Assembly: GCA_030248135.1 (NCBI GenBank)
Contig: JASANC010003348.1
Coordinates: 62,001-126,000, forward strand
Direction: 5' to 3'
From: Theristus sp. LFF4_11
Lineage: Eukaryota; Nematoda; Chromadorea; Monhysterida; Xyalidae
Length of the DNA stretch: 64,000 nucleotides
Part shown: piece by piece, positions 13,020 to 28,000 of the stretch
Layout of the letters: the number at the start of each line of letters is the position of its first letter
How positions within the stretch are numbered: position 1 is the first letter of the stretch
Position numbers and translations under genes: made by a program
The notes under the pieces: generated by a model
Database searches by the model: none
What the model saw: the letters and a program-made list of their open reading frames with translations, nothing else
What the model was told of the DNA's origin: nothing

Positions 13020-13661
13020 CTGGAAACACGGTTTATAAATGTATTTTTATTGTCAGTTGGAGTAGTTGCTTTTGATCAAAAATGTCACTTTTGAAAAAAG
13101 TTCAAGCAAACAATAAAATAACCATCATTCACCTTGTCGACAGCGGCGTACAACATTTTGTTCAGTTGAAACTGAGACCGTTTTCGGCGGCTGCTCATTT
13201 TTTTCGCCGTCAAGCAATTGCGATGTTTGTCTGTCCTAAAAATTGTTTGACAACTTGGTTTAAATGGTACTCTGTCAAAAATTGTTGCACTGAAGAGTTC
13301 AAAAAACTGATGAAAAAGTTAAAATTCAGAAACTGTTTCTGAGAAACAACCAGAAAACATTCGAGTTTTTTGCGCCAAAAACGCATATACTGTATAATTA
13401 GTTAAAGAAATGCATAATGTAATGTACATACTACATTTTTAGCACAGTAATGCATCTCCACAGGTACAATTTTTGCCTCGGGTCAAATAACAACGGCAAA
13501 GGCGGTTTGAAAATTTTTGCTAGAAACTGGAGAACACACGCGCTCATGGAAAAAATGACTTTCACTTTCGGAAATTTGTAAACTGTGGTTGTGTGTTTCG
13601 GTGAGTGAAATTTTTCAGTTCAATCAGATTTAGTGCAAGAAGCAAGGGAATAAACGTAACA

Positions 13662-13712
13662 AATAATAATAATAATATAATAATATATAATATAATAATA
13701 ATAATAATAATA
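13662..13712. repeat. AAT/TA microsatellite
   Basis: Interrupted run of AAT trinucleotides with TATAATATA interruptions. Confidence 0.9.
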
Positions 13713-14341
13713 ACAACGTAATAAACTATAGTGTTACACTGTTTGCAATTGGTTACGTTTGAATTTGGTCCCACAAAAAAATTGAGTTGAGAAACGTTTA
13801 TTTTTTTATACCCAGGTATTTTTGATTTTTAAAGTTTTAGAAAAAGAGCAGACATGAAATTTTACAATGCATTCAATTTTCAGTGCGTCATTTTCACTAT
13901 TCAGTTCAAAAAGGTATGAAAACAAACAAGAAAATTATACATTTAGCTAGCAGCGCGCATGCTCGTTTTGTAGCAAACAGCAGCAATGCGCGTGTTTCAC
14001 TTTTTACTTGCCTTCGGGCTAAATTCGTGAAAAAACCATCACCAAAACACGCGCGCGCATGCATTTCTAGCATTATTTCCCCCGCAAGTTTACTTTTGTT
14101 GTGTTATACGTCTGAGACTGTCGAAAAACGATTTGCCAGCGACGCAATACAAAGTTCGTGAAATTTGTTTTCATTTTGACTTTTCCTGTGAGGATTATAG
14201 AGTTAAACAAAAAGTGGGAAAGCAACATGCTGAAGGTACATTTCTGCAGCTAATCGTTGTGTTTTATGTTTAGAATTGGATAGTATCATCTTTTATTTTG
14301 GTCCCAAGACTCAATGCGCGCATATACAGTGTAGGTAAGGA

Positions 14342-14398
14342 GTTTCATGCATGACGCGGGAATTTGAATTTGGCAAAGTGATCCAAGTCCCCTAAATT
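14342..14398 (+). repeat. Dispersed hairpin repeat, copy 1 (truncated)
   Basis: Shares GTTTCATG...ATG, GGCAAAGTGATCC and GTCCCCTAAAT with copies near 31.3 and 43.1 kb, but lacks the returning arm of the hairpin. Confidence 0.6.
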
Positions 14399-16830
14399 TT
14401 GAATTTCTATATAAAGATTGAAAAACAATGTAGTTTCTTTTTGCATCTGCACACGCAATGAGTCGCAGATTCTAAAAAAATTGATAATACCAACAAATAC
14501 AGTTTAGAAATGCAATTGTATCAAGAAGCGGATGGCGTCTCGGAGAAAGGTAACAAACAACAAATGACACCAACCTGTTGATGAGTGGAGAGTGGTGGTA
14601 CGAATCAGACAAACTTGAACTTTTGTGAACATGAAAAACTATACGCGAGACGTACAAGCTTAGACAGAGGTGTTCAAAACGTACACGAATCCAAAGTGAA
14701 CCAGAGCATTTAGTGCCAACATCTGCACTGTTCCTCGGTTGTGCCGTCGCAGCATATCGCGCTCTAGGGCACAGATGGCGGCTGCAGTGCACGCACATCC
14801 GCAAATAGCCCCGGGCATCTTCTCTCTCCTTCATTTCCCCATCCACACGTGTATGGCATACAGTTTTATGAGACGAAGCGGGCACATTCATTTGCTGCCT
14901 CAGGCAGAGAATTGCTTGTCTGTTTCGGTGTGCCTCTCTGCACCGTAGCAGCAGCATTGTGTAGCTGGCGGCGGAATCCGTGTACACCGTTTTATTGTGG
15001 TGCAGGGTGTGCCGAAAAAATGTTCAGCAAACGAGAACGCCTGCGTTCGATTCATACAGACGAATGCTAAGTCTAATTCAAAGCCGCACTGTGGGCCAAC
15101 GGAGTATGTTTACGGTATCTACCATTTGGTCTCGACACGATCGTGTTGCCAGGGTCATCTACATCGACCACAACATCAACGTGTATTTTCTTAGTTTTTT
15201 CCTCTGTCCATCAATAGTTTTCTTTGGTTATCCAAAAATCGCAGGCACCAATTAGTTTGCTTTTCACTGTAGCCCAGGTGGTGTTGGGTATGGCCGACTG
15301 ACCACCGCAAGAACAAGTATACACAATCGTGGTAAATGTGGTACGAGCTCCATTCGGCTCGATTATTACCACAATGTGCAGGACACTGTTTTCGAGCATT
15401 TAGCCTTTATTATGGTGATGATAGCATGCACATTCATTGAGACACTCTGTAATTGCATTCAAAACTTCAAAACACGCCGCACTACGTTCCCAGAGCGACT
15501 GCCTGCGGCGCCCCTGCTGCAAGCAACAGCGATCTTGCGTAACTTTCATTTTTGCTGTTTCGTTCGTTCGTAATTCACTATTTTCTGACAGGATTTCAAC
15601 TCATTCAATTGTTTTTTATTGTTGTCTGGACTTTAGTCGTGTCTACAAGCATGTGCGGTGACGGGTGGTCAGAAAAATGCATCAAAATTATGTTTTTTTC
15701 ATTGGATCCATTACTTTGTGTGATCCCCATGTTCAAAGTGCATTGGTCACGGTATAGCATTCATTTTTGCAGAACTTCTGTAAAAAAGATAAAACGTTTT
15801 GATGTCGGAGCTAACAAACATGCACTTTTAGCATTCAACGCACAACACTTTTTCACAGTTTATTCGTGACGACGCACACACACAAAACACTCAACCAACT
15901 TCTGCGAAAACTTTCAATAACAGTGGTTTTCTCAAGCACTGTCATACAGTCAGTCATACACTTTTCGCGAAAAGTAAACGAAAATGCGCTGCTACCGTGA
16001 TACAATTTTGGGTCGAACAAAGCAAATATAATGCATTTTATACATGTATACATGTACAGTATGTATGTAAAAGCCGTTGCGGTAAAGGTGGTCAATACAA
16101 ACATAACGGTGAATCGTGATCCACACGTTTGACATGGCTGGATGCAAGTGTGTGTGCGCTTGCGTGCAGTCGTCAACACTGAAACATGCACCATCGTCGA
16201 GGGCAGAAAAACGTTATTTTTACAATTTTCTCGTCAGAAATCGAACTTCAACAGTTATATATGACAATACGACACCACGGTGTAGCGTCCAATTTACCAA
16301 ACGCAAATCAGCGCGAGACGACTGCAAAGTTTGCCGCAATACGAACAGCGCTTGCGAGGCGTGCTGTGTGACATCTTATTTCTGAAACGTTGCCTCCAGA
16401 GGTGCTCGCTCAGACTTGTAACATTTGCACCGTGAAGCTGTGACACCCACGCCGCCGCTGCTCCGGTGTGTCACGCTTTTACGCAGCACTGTAAATAACG
16501 ACCAATAGCAATAACACAATTGATAATAAGATCAACATACTGCACGTATAGCTGTTGCTCAAGAGAAGCTTTTTGTACAATGTACTCCGTTCTTCGGTGA
16601 AGGGTGTTTACACTGGTTGCATGTACAGAAGAATGACCATTTCATGTATGTGGTCCAGTCTTTATTTTCCAGTTTGTTGACATTTCTAGTGTGCTGCATC
16701 TTGTACTATGCATCTGACTAAAACTGTACATGTTCTGTCGTTGAACATCGATGAACTCACGGTCGGTGAGAACGGTAGCACGCAGAAAGTAAACAGAACT
16801 GTTATATGTACATGTGCAAAATATGTGTAC

Positions 16831-17419
16831 ATTATCTAAAAATGCGGGAGACGCATATAAAAGGAGGAATATGGCTTTGTCTAAGCAGTGAGAGACTTGG
16901 CTCGACAACTCTTTTCAAGTCTCTGATGTGGTACACACGGATACAAGTACATAAAAGCTATATTTTTGCGCCGCGTTTGTTTTACTGAAAAGTGTAAAAA
17001 GTTTTAAAATCATTTTTTAACTGTCCTTTCCAGTTTAGTCCGAAATCACATCATGTGCGAAATTCTGTGCAAATTCTGTGCAGAACTTGTGTAAATCAAG
17101 AATCTGTAAATTCTGTGCAAAAACAAAAAAATCAGAGACTGCAAAACATTGTTTCATGTGGTTTTATCGTTGCTAACGTACGCATCGCTGTGTACACACC
17201 AGCATCAGTGACAAAAAGGTGTTATCTTCCGTTGATTTTCAGCCTTTTTACCAAACTCTAGTGGCAGGATAAACTGTCTGTCCCGTGAGTCCTTGCCTTT
17301 GCCACAGAAGGAGACCTTGCGTTCCCCAATGCCTCTGCGATACACTTTGTCCTGGGCAAACCAGTATCAGCGATCTGAAGTCTGATCGTTGTTTTAGTGG
17401 TTTTAGTGGTCGCTAAATG
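16831..17419 (+). mobile_element. Terminal-inverted-repeat element, solitary left-end copy
   Basis: It begins ATTATCTAAAAATGCGGG and matches the element at 45,376-46,349 through its left terminal repeat and body (AAGGAGGAATATG, GTGGTACACACGGATACAAG, GCCACAGAAGGAGACCTTGC, TTAGTGGTCGCTAAATG). Homology stops near 17,419 and no right terminal repeat follows, so it is a broken copy. It lacks the SINE present in the other copy. Confidence 0.75.
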
Positions 17420-18916
17420 CCCGAAATACCGCAAAAGTTTTAATTGTCTACAAAGTATTATCTTTCTTATTAATCGTGACCCAATATGCGTTTGCACGCA
17501 CAGATAGAGAAAATGTTTCATGGCTGCGCGGCAATTTTAAATGAGCAAAAACTTAACGTATTCTGACGACAGATTCGTGCAAGAAATTGAGAAAAAACCA
17601 GGGGCCACAGAATAAGATCGTTGAGCTTTGTTGCAGGCAGTGGATTGCAGAAGATTCAACTGCAGAATGAATCGTTTCAGAAATTAAATTGCAGAAAAGT
17701 TTTGGCGAGGAGCAGCGAACGCACAAAGGACGTCAATAAGACCTGCAGTGAGACGCAGAACCCAATCTCTGTTTCTCAAGAAGCCAAAACTTGAACGACG
17801 CGTCAACAGGATTTAACGACGTCCCGGAAGGAAGTCAACGACATGTGGCTCAAGTAATCTCGTTGACGTCGATGCTAACGCCGTAGAAGAATCAACACAC
17901 GGCAGAGCATCACGGCCTCACGGGCGGAAAGGACATTATCGGTGTTCACTGAGGTCTACTACTGCACAGAGCAAGAAAAAAAAACGGCCGCAAAATTGCA
18001 ACCGTCGAACACGCACGAACAAGAATAGAGATAATGGTTCTGAAACGTGACATTCGCTGAGCAGAAAACGTGACAAAAAGAAATCATAACAACAAGAAAA
18101 GCTAAAATAATTGTTGTTGATTGGTTGTTGGAGCGCGTGGCGCACGCTAATTGGATGGGAACGCACGATAAAGAAGATGACGCAATACCAATGAACATTA
18201 TAGAAGGTGCTGGAATTCAAACCTAACTGGAATCTGATGAAGAGCAAAAGAGGAGCGTAAATTACACTGCGGGAATTTAAAAAAGATGTGCAAAAGTACG
18301 CTGCCCAAACACGCACAATGTTAAAAGTAAAAATAAAGTGCATAAGCTTGAAATTTTCTTGGCTACCGTTAACTTTCCTCAAACAACGTCAAGCCGATCT
18401 GCCACCAACTGGCATGGTGTATATTGCGGTCCACCTCAGGAAGTACCGAGTAGCTCAAAAACTGATTTGCCAACTCTTACACCGGAACCGATAGAACATC
18501 GTCTCCTAGCACATATAACGAGCGTTCTTTCACTTCACCATTTTTTGAACACCGAAATACGAGCCCAAGCCCAACACATCACCACCAAGGTGCTCAGAGG
18601 TGAACGTTTGGCGGAAATGACAAATGCATACGATTGAATAATAACCACAAAAAAAGCACACACACAATTGCAAATCTATATTATCCATTGCACTGACGCA
18701 TTTGTATGTGTCCCGCACGCTCAAATTTCTAAAACTGAAAATACATATTGTTTCAACTGCATTTCAACAACCAAATACAGATATCACATCTCCTTAACAT
18801 GCCACAATGGTGACGTAGCGCCGAAGAAATGTATCAACGTTGTAGATGCTCAACTTGTTTCATTCCGTTACCGTAGTCCGTAAAGAATTTTCAAGCTGGT
18901 GTGTGTGTGTGTGAGT

Positions 18917-19020
18917 CTGAGTCTACTATTAAGAAGCAAACACGCTTTTGTCCGTCAGCTATCACCAGGCTGAGTCTACTATTAAGAAGCAAACACGCTT
19001 TTGTCCGTCAGCTATCACCA
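18917..19020 (+). repeat. Tandem duplication of 51 bp
   Basis: Two near-identical 51-base units starting CTGAGTCTACTATTAAGAAG, at 18917-18967 and 18970-19020, separated by GG. It follows a short GT microsatellite. The identity suggests a recent event or an assembly duplication. Confidence 0.9.
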
Positions 19021-22000
19021 AAACTTTTTCCGTTACATATGTGAAACTCAAGATACATACACGTATCGCGTGTCGTCGTGACTAAACGCGCACACAGACG
19101 TACACACATCGCATATACACATACAATGTACAAAACTTGATGCATACAACAAACGCACGCGCACCTCAGTCAAGATGAATGTGCCTGGAAATGCGCACGA
19201 AATGGACAGAACAGCGGCAGCAGAAGCAAACAAATCTCTCATCCCGACGATTGAAGACAGAAGAAAACGAGCGAGCGAGGCACGCGAATTGAACGCACGG
19301 CCAAAGCGAGACGGGCCGTTTGGGTGTGTGCAGCGCGTCATAAGAAGCTGAAGCAAGACTGCTGCTTGCTTGCGTGTAAACACACATACATCACAAAGCA
19401 AAACACATACAAACTCCATATACCAGTAATATATGTGAATTGGTGAACATACACAACAACCACGCGCACGCGCGCTGTAAAACTAGCAGTGGCCTTTTCT
19501 CTTGCTGTTCACTTTTACATGTTAATATCGCAGTATAGTGCACTATATACCACGCAGCTAATACAATCTGTTAGTCTGAGCGCCTATTATTCTTGTTTTT
19601 CAGTGATACTGCTTCTTCGTAAGCTAACAATACGCTGCTGTACATGTACAACAGAGACATACAATGTATCACGCGCGCGTGTCCAGCTATAACACAGCAT
19701 TGCTGCTTGAGTCGTACGTTTCAACAATACGGCAATGCTGAGGAGCACACGATAACAACAACACTGCAAATATACGGTCGCTGCAACCGACTTACAGCTA
19801 AATGTTTTCAGTGCACACATAACGTGACACACGCTGATTTGAAACACACCAAACGTTAAGATATACTGCTGCTGCTAGCGTATCCCGTATCGTCACGTTT
19901 TGTTTTTAAATTCAATACCTTGATTGGTCATTCTTCTGCTTGCGGCAAGTAAAATTGAATGAGTTGGACTTAGTAACTTACATGTATGCTGTACCATGGT
20001 GCATTATATACATTTGCAGGTAAAGGAGTAGAAATCAGTGTTGATTTCAAACCTGCGCCATGACCAATCATGGGATCCCAGCAGTGCGTCAACAAAGCAA
20101 TCAACAAAGTTGTATCCGCACGTCACATGCCGTGCGATGCAGCCGCACTCAAATAGACGCTTGAATAAACCTACAAACGTACATGCTGTGTGCAGTGATA
20201 CGAACGCAGCTTTGTCGCACATTTTGAGCAGTGCGCGTCAGCTGTCGTGCGCGTGCACAGATTCGTGCAGTTTGTGCATTTGAGCATTTTCACGTGCGTG
20301 TTTCGCTGCACAACACACCGTGTGCGCCCGTTCTATGCTGACTTCGCATATCGCAGCGTGGTGTGTTGAACGCAACACATGTAATGTATGGGCCACTTGG
20401 CTGGCTTTAAAGCATATCGCAGAAGCACATAGCAGCATAGAAGTGACACGCACACATACGATACAAACAATGAGCTACACACACGAAGTGCGTGCGGGCT
20501 GCAGTGGCCAGTTTTTCTAATGTCACATACCTATATATCTCATCTATCGAGTCACGACGCGAAAGTGAGACGCATAAACTCGCAGTAGCATACAATGCGC
20601 ATTATGTTTTGGAGAGTTGGACGTGTTCAACGTGCGGACGTTATGCGTGGTTTAGTGACATGCCACAACACTCGCTCAACAGAACATTACTTTTTTCTCT
20701 GTTTCGTGTAAAGTAAGTATGAGCGGAGTTATGGTGGCACGCTCAGCGATAGTTTTAGAATGCTTTGACAAAGAGTGGATATGTCTTGCTGTGTTGTTTT
20801 CATGGTTACTGTAAGTTTGTCCCAGTAAAGTAGTTTTATTCTTTCAGCCATGATTTTCACCAATTGAGGTTTTATGTTTGGGTATCATTCAACTGACGGA
20901 AACAATCAGTTTTTATCTATTTTTGTTTTCACAAAAGTTCTCTTTGCTTTGCTATTTTGGATACTGTTAAGCTGCGGAGAACAATGAAAGCTTAAACAAA
21001 AAGCGGCATTTAACTATTGATATGTTTTATTACAGCCCATTGTAGCTGTAGTTTTGTTCAGTTGCTCGCATGGTAAGAAAACAACCAATTGTCGTGTTGT
21101 AAAGCACGTTTCATTATTTCTTTAGCTCGAGGGCTTTTTGGTCGTTATAATAAACATATTTGGTTGACATTATACTAAAGCGGTGTAATTCAAAAATGCC
21201 GCGCTAAAGCAAATTTATTGTTCCAAATAACGGCATGTGTCAAAAACAGCAAAAAAAACCACGTTTAGATCCCTAATTTCCGGGTTTGGTTATCAAGAAA
21301 ATCATCGATATTTTTGATTGGCTTCATCAAATGTTTGTCTTGTTTATATTTCCTTGACGTTACACTAACATGCTCACACTTAATGGCGCCAGGTAGTGTG
21401 TGCAAGCAGGATTAAGTTCAGAAAACAAATTCTATCATGGAAACATAAAAATTAAGTGAAAACACATTGTTCCTAATTGCCATTTGTCTTCAGTAAATTG
21501 CTAAATTGAGCTCCACTCCAACCCATTTATCTTCCGGTCCCTCCCCCCTAAAGAGAGCATTGAGAGTGCGTGTTGCATGCAACATGTTGCATGTTGACGT
21601 AGACCAGAAAAACTAATCCCCCTGCTCTAGTTCAACATCGACCAATCAATTAGCCAGGACGTGCGTCATGAGCACAGGGTAATAAAAATACAATATAAAA
21701 GAGTCCGCAAAGGTTTTTGTCACCTTCATTCAAAACTGGCGGGTGGTGGTGGAGCACTTCACGTATTTCTTTTACTTCATTAAACATTTACTTTATGCTG
21801 TTGAAATGGTGTTTCATCATTTTTTGAGTACCTCTTGAAGTCCCACATTCGTGTGTCTGTTTTTCCTGGTGTTTTAGGATGTTTCATGGTGCAGTTGCAT
21901 GTACATAAAGCGACTTCAATTAAGGTTTGCCGTTTTCTTCAAGATATGTGATGTTACTGATGGAGTTACTTAACCGCTCATCTTAGTGAATGCTTTTGGT

Positions 22001-25000
22001 CTCCTTCGTGTCTGATCAACATGTGCACCATGGTTGAACAATATGTTGTTATTCTTCACATATTGGATGATATCTTTTGCCACACCCTTGCCAATAATAT
22101 AATAGACCCCCAAAACCATGGAAAATCCATAGAAAGTACCGTTCCCACCATGGGGTAGCAAAGTAAATATTCATTCATTCATATCTATTGATATGTTCGT
22201 GTTTCGGTTCATGTTTTTTTGTCCAAGACCACACACAATCTCGGATACGAACTACATGTACGTACATGTATCAGTGGCTTTGCCGATCCGGGTTAAGTTT
22301 ACATAACGCTCTGTAGTTTCATATCTTTGAAACTTCTTTGTTGCTCTTAACATAAATGTAGTGCGCAGACTTATACTTTGTCAGACAACCTGTCTGGAAA
22401 ATATCCTGGAACCATCCATGCACGGTTAAACTAAATAAATATAGGTGTAATTTCAGAGAAAATAAGTGCCATATTGTCTGGGTTCTCAAGGCACCTCGGC
22501 AGGTGGTCCAAAACTTTTTCCGAGCACATACGTATTTGTGTTTCTTTTAAACTTTTCTTTTAAAATTCATAACCTACCGTAGAACATTGAGCATGTTTCC
22601 TTCATATGTCACAATTTCTTCTCCTGTGTACCGTAATCCCACAAATGCCGAAATGTGCGCATGCTTCACTTCTGGCCAAACAGCTTTGTATCATGTCTGC
22701 AGCTTTGTTTATGCTTATGTGTGTGTGTGTGTACATATATGTGCCAAAAGCGGCCATTTATAATCCTGTTTTTCTTTCTTGAGTTCGCTTTCGTTCACGC
22801 TGATGGGTGCGTCTGTTGCTTGCATGTGGGGCATCTATCGTTTATAATAAAGAACAAGCTTTTCCTCTCTATCATGATGGTATACAAAGCAGCACACCAT
22901 TCAATCTTCGTTCTCATTGGTGCTACAACGGCGCGTCTGTTTCACCGTGGATTATAACAACGATAAAGAACGTCTTGCGAGCGCCACACCACCAGCTACT
23001 GTTATATTACTTTCTCACATGTGTTTTCCGTTGTCGCCTGGCCACGGCCATGGTATTATTGCGTGTCATGTGTTGCTTATACGTTTGAAGCTTTGTAATT
23101 CTGGTTTACACTGAACGTGTGTGTATGTATGCTTGCTTGTTTATAGTTTCGGCGCATGCTGGCACGATTTGCGTTATTTCTCATGTCGTAAAAAGTGTAA
23201 ACTATAATATTTCTGCGTGTTTGAATGTCCTAGGCACATGTATACATACATATGTAAAAGAGCGCTTTGGTTCCATATAAACGGTCAACGTCCTCATGTG
23301 CTGCACATGTACCTACATACAATAAGGCTGCACATGTGTTTTACGCGTGTATTTATGGGATTGCCGAGTCGAGAAAACCAACGGCACACCCTTGTTAGTT
23401 TTGAAAATCTTCTATTTTGTATTTTCCTTTATCTTTATATCGTTCTTCTAAAACAACATTCAACATCCGGTTCGCCGTGCGCTGCTGATTTTTGTCGTCA
23501 GTCGAACCTTGAGTTACGGCTATTTTTGAAATTTTAAACATTCATCAAGCAACCTTCTTGAGGTGTGATACAACGGCACCAGCACAGTGAACCCGAAAGT
23601 TTTTCGAAGCAATTATGTCATGTCATGTCATGCTTTGTGTTCTTAACTTTTCCTAAAAATTTCAATTCCGCTGAGGTGCAAGGCGGTTCGTTGACGACGT
23701 TCTGAAGGTGTATGTATGTCGTCGTCGTATGTATGCGCGTAGGTGGGCTGTCACAAACAAAACTTGCTGAACTGACTAACGCAGAAAGCACTTCTGAGGC
23801 TGGCGTTTTTTTTGTTTGTCTGAGTCTTGTTTTGCGCTGACACATACATTTGTACATGTATATATTTTATACACAGATACTAAAACGCATACAGAACTTC
23901 CACCGAAGAGTCACACGACCCGAAGGAAAAGATGGAAGCTAATAGAAAAAAAGCAACGAGTTACTAGCGCAAAGCAGAAAAGCCCAGTGAACAGTTGTCG
24001 CAGCTATTTATTCCTGGAAACGATATACACACACAAGCCAGCATGCGTTTCGTTTCAGCGGCCCCTCTGCTGCTCATTCATTGTCGTAAAAACGATGTAT
24101 GCCCCAAAACGCGGCTACCGTAAGCAAAATTCGTGAGCTAATAGACCGCTGTGCTCAAGTTATGCCAGTGATACGCGAACCATCGTCATAGAAAAAGTGC
24201 CGGAGCGCACAAGACAAATGGGCGGATAATGTGTTCGCCTGAGCGGGGTTCAAAAAAACTGGAAATGCGTGAACGCGCGCGCGTGTGTTTGTGGCTTGGA
24301 GCGAAAATGTCCGCGTTTTACACACTCCGTCTGTATGTCTTTTGTATGCGGCTCACATTTGCTGAACTCAACGAGCTTTACACTATTATATATGTGCTCG
24401 TGTTCCAGCGATACATGTATACACATATCACGAGGCCATACATACACACATGTATGTACATATTCCACTTCTCGGCTGTGCGAACCCCAAACGCAACGCA
24501 TAAGCGCGCCGCTCTAAAAGTATCTGTTGAGAAAGTGAAAGGGCGGGCGCCTGTTGCGGCCATGGTGCCCTCTCAACACATGATATATGTAGTACGTAGG
24601 TGGCGTGCTTTGCTGAACGCTGAAGCTCTCTGTTTCAAGGAAAACATATGCCGCAAAATGGCACATAAGACAAAAAGACAGCGCGCGCGTTTGAAGCATA
24701 TTATTCTGTATGACTAAGATTATAGCCGTGTGCTTTTTTGACGAGCGATGCGCGTCTGTTGTTTGTCGGTATGCTTGCGGCGGGTTGTAAAAGCTTGACT
24801 TTTTTGCCAAGAGTGCTTGCTGCACACGATGAAAAGCTGAAATTATGTGCTTCATTCCAGACCTACAGCTTGTGATCGCAGAAGAATACGTTTGTCAAAA
24901 AGCATTTTTAAAGCAATGAACGGCTTTTTTTGGCGGCCGTTCCCATGGCTGTTTTCAGATTTTCAAAAGTGTTTTCACCAAGTTTGCACTTTGCGATCGA

Positions 25001-28000
25001 ACTGTTTCTTTGCTAGGTAAAATTTCGAGTTGACTTGTGACTTAAACCTTCAAAAACTACCTGTTGTGAAAAGCTTGAACTGAAACCCAAATTTACCCAA
25101 ACATGTAACGCAACAGCGGCTAAGTCTTAGATTCATGGCAAAATCATTCATCACAAAATATCAGACACTATACCGATTTTAACTGAAAGTTAAGAGCAGT
25201 TGTTGTTTTTCTTGCTGTTTTGTTTGCCGAAAAAACGTTCTCCCGCTAGTGACGCACTTATTAGCTCAAGTTTGACCCCAGTCCATTGCTTGACTTTTGC
25301 AAATATTGAGCTAGAAGGCGCATTGTTTGCTTTTGCTTTAGCTATTGTCTTTCAAAAAGAATTGTGTGTGTGTTGCCGGTGTTTTTGTTGCTTGTCGGGT
25401 CATTTTTACATGTAGGTGGTTTACAACCCATTATTCGTGCAAGTTTTGGTCATGCTTATGGAAAAGTGCGCGCGTATGTAAATAAGAGGACAGTGGTGGA
25501 ACAACCCAAATAAAAGTAAACATGCAAGTTGCGACCGCGCTTTTTCTCTTTCTACCCTAATTTGCCATTTAGCGGTATTCATGGCTTACACTAAAAGCTT
25601 GATAGACGTTTCCGGGGTCATATAAAAAACCTTTTGCTCTTGGATATCTTTTGTTGTCACCGATTCTTTCATGGTGGTTTTTTGTTTTGTAATTCAATGC
25701 GATTACTTTGATCTCTTGTTGTTTGTTTGTTTTGCTTGAATGGATTTGCTTGTTTCTCATTTATTTTTTCTCTGTCCATGATTTCAGTTATTCTTTTGTA
25801 CCGTTTGAAGTTCGTGACCTTGTGTCTTCGTTGGTGCTGCTGTGTTTTGAATGTATGTTGTATGTTATGTTGGTTTGAAACAGCTTTTTGAGGTACTACT
25901 ACTGGCTTCCTGTAACCCAATTAATCGATCTTCAAATGTTATATTCTCTGACTATTTTCGTCATGGTACCTTGTTTTTTGCTCATAGTTTTCAACTGAAA
26001 GAAACAGAGCATGTCACCACTCACCATGAACTTTGATGCTTGGTTACGGTTACACTGTTGTATTCTTGAATTTTTATGGGCGGCATGGGCTCCCGATAAC
26101 CTTTATTTTGTTGTTCAGGTTTAGAGTATAGGCTTCATATATTCTTATCAATGTCACGGAAAACTACGCGTTTTTTGTTCACAACCCGGTTGGTGGTGGG
26201 TTGTGTGGCATGACTTTTGCAAATAATAAGCGTCAGTACCGTTAGCATGTTACCCGCCAACCAACAGCCACGTTTCAGTGTGCTTCAGTTTTCGGTTATC
26301 ATGGCATTGCGAGTGTAGGTAGCTCAGTCAGTGACTTTTGTGTTTGCTCGTATCAAAGTGTCTCTGGTTTCATACGCAGGTATGAGCTTGCACTTTGTGT
26401 GTGTGTGTTTCTCAACGGAGCATCACATGGGTGTTTCACATTGGTGGAATGAATGCTTTAGGTGTGGAAACGGTGTTTTGGGGTTTACGCGATGCTGATA
26501 ACAGATTTTGTTGGTTGTTTTCAAACTGACACAATTTTGTCATGATACACAGTTTATGGTTTTGGTTGTTTTTTTCTCTACTGTACGGTAATACAAGACG
26601 AAAACACGCTGCGAACTTGCTGACTAGCTGAAATTTTAATTCGAAACACCACGATTGGTTTTGTTAATTTTAACCCGAATTTTAATGAACTCTGAGCTTG
26701 AGACTCATAAATTCAGTGCTCATGAGATTCGCGCCACACGCGTTTCAAAAACAACGTCAACATGTCCAGTCGTCCAGTGAACAGACCAAACGGAAACTCA
26801 CATCTTTTTCAAAGAACAGTCACACAAACTCAGGATAAATATTTTCTCTTGAATTCGCTTTCTCAAACGTTTTTGTTGACAGTGCGTGCGTCCCGGCTCT
26901 TAACTCTTAAAACTAAAAACTGACTTTGCCCCGGAGTGTCACGAAACGCAGCAACCAGTTCTCAAGCATCCTAGTCACCAATCACCACGCCACACACGAC
27001 ACATGTGTACAGTTTTCACACAAACCAAGCAACGCCTAAAAATTTATAAGGAGGGATCCAGCCTTATGCGTTTGCGTTGTTTGCTAAGCCGCGTGAGACA
27101 GTACGTCACGGAGAGTTTTTTATTTTTACCATCGCCATCAACCACAGAATCTGCGAAAAACATAGCTTCATGGTACGGTCGCAGACAGATTATGTTGCAT
27201 GTACATTGGATTAAGGATTGAGTTGTGTGCGTTTGTGGACTGCATGGTACAGTGAGACACACACAGCTTTTGTGTGCAACTTTGCTCTTTCGCTGTCTTG
27301 ATGCGTTTCACACATGAACTTCGTTGTTTCGTTGCATTTTAGCGTGTTGCAGCAAAAGTTAGCGAGAGCAGAGTTGATGGGTTGTTTTCTTAATTACTAC
27401 TTGACGTGTACTCCACGGAATGTTCGTTCATGACCATGTGCAATACACTTTGTATGGAAAGTTATATCTGCGTCAAATGTCAGCGAATCCATTTTTAGAA
27501 CTGATAGTGGGCTAAAGGTTTTTCTGTATAAATTTTGCAGCCGTTTGCTTCAAAAATGTAGTATGAACACCTTCGCAAAATCACTTCAGATCTCACACGT
27601 TTTTTTAGGAGAGCAGCCAAAACCTCTCTCTAGCTGTTGTTTTCAACCATTGCGTGTGACATGCACACAGTCACACTTTATGGACTCGAGCTCAAGTTAC
27701 CCAAATATTCCGCGTAAAAACCTCGACATAAGCCGGAGTTATATTGCACACCTCCGCCCCAAAACACTTCAACAAAGCGCTAAGCTTTTTCTCATGACCC
27801 TTCACCAGCGCAGTGTGCGGTGCGCACACAATGAGCTACAAGCTTCGTGTTTGCTTTTGTTCATGCTTCATATACCTGAATCATAAGCTCAAGTGTTTGG
27901 CGGGGCCAAGCAAGCAGACTAGACTCTGTGCGAAAGTTTAGTGGAGCTCGTTTCGGTGCTAAAATGTAAACAAAAACATGTACACACAGCCCAAACTCGG

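Noticed and set aside
19175..19351. Small open frame of 58 codons with basic pairs, considered as a neuropeptide precursor
   Set aside because: No signal peptide, no repeated peptide units and no amidation sites; left as a chance frame.
24229..24717. Open frame of 162 codons on the plus strand
   Set aside because: No motif, no splice context, composition of the surrounding TG/CA-rich repeats; best explained as chance.
26310..26385. tRNA-like stretch (GTAGGTAGCTCAGTCAGTGAC ... TGGTTTCATACGCAG)
   Set aside because: Box A is fair but box B lacks GGTTCGA and no acceptor stem or anticodon arm folds; at most a decayed tRNA or SINE relic.
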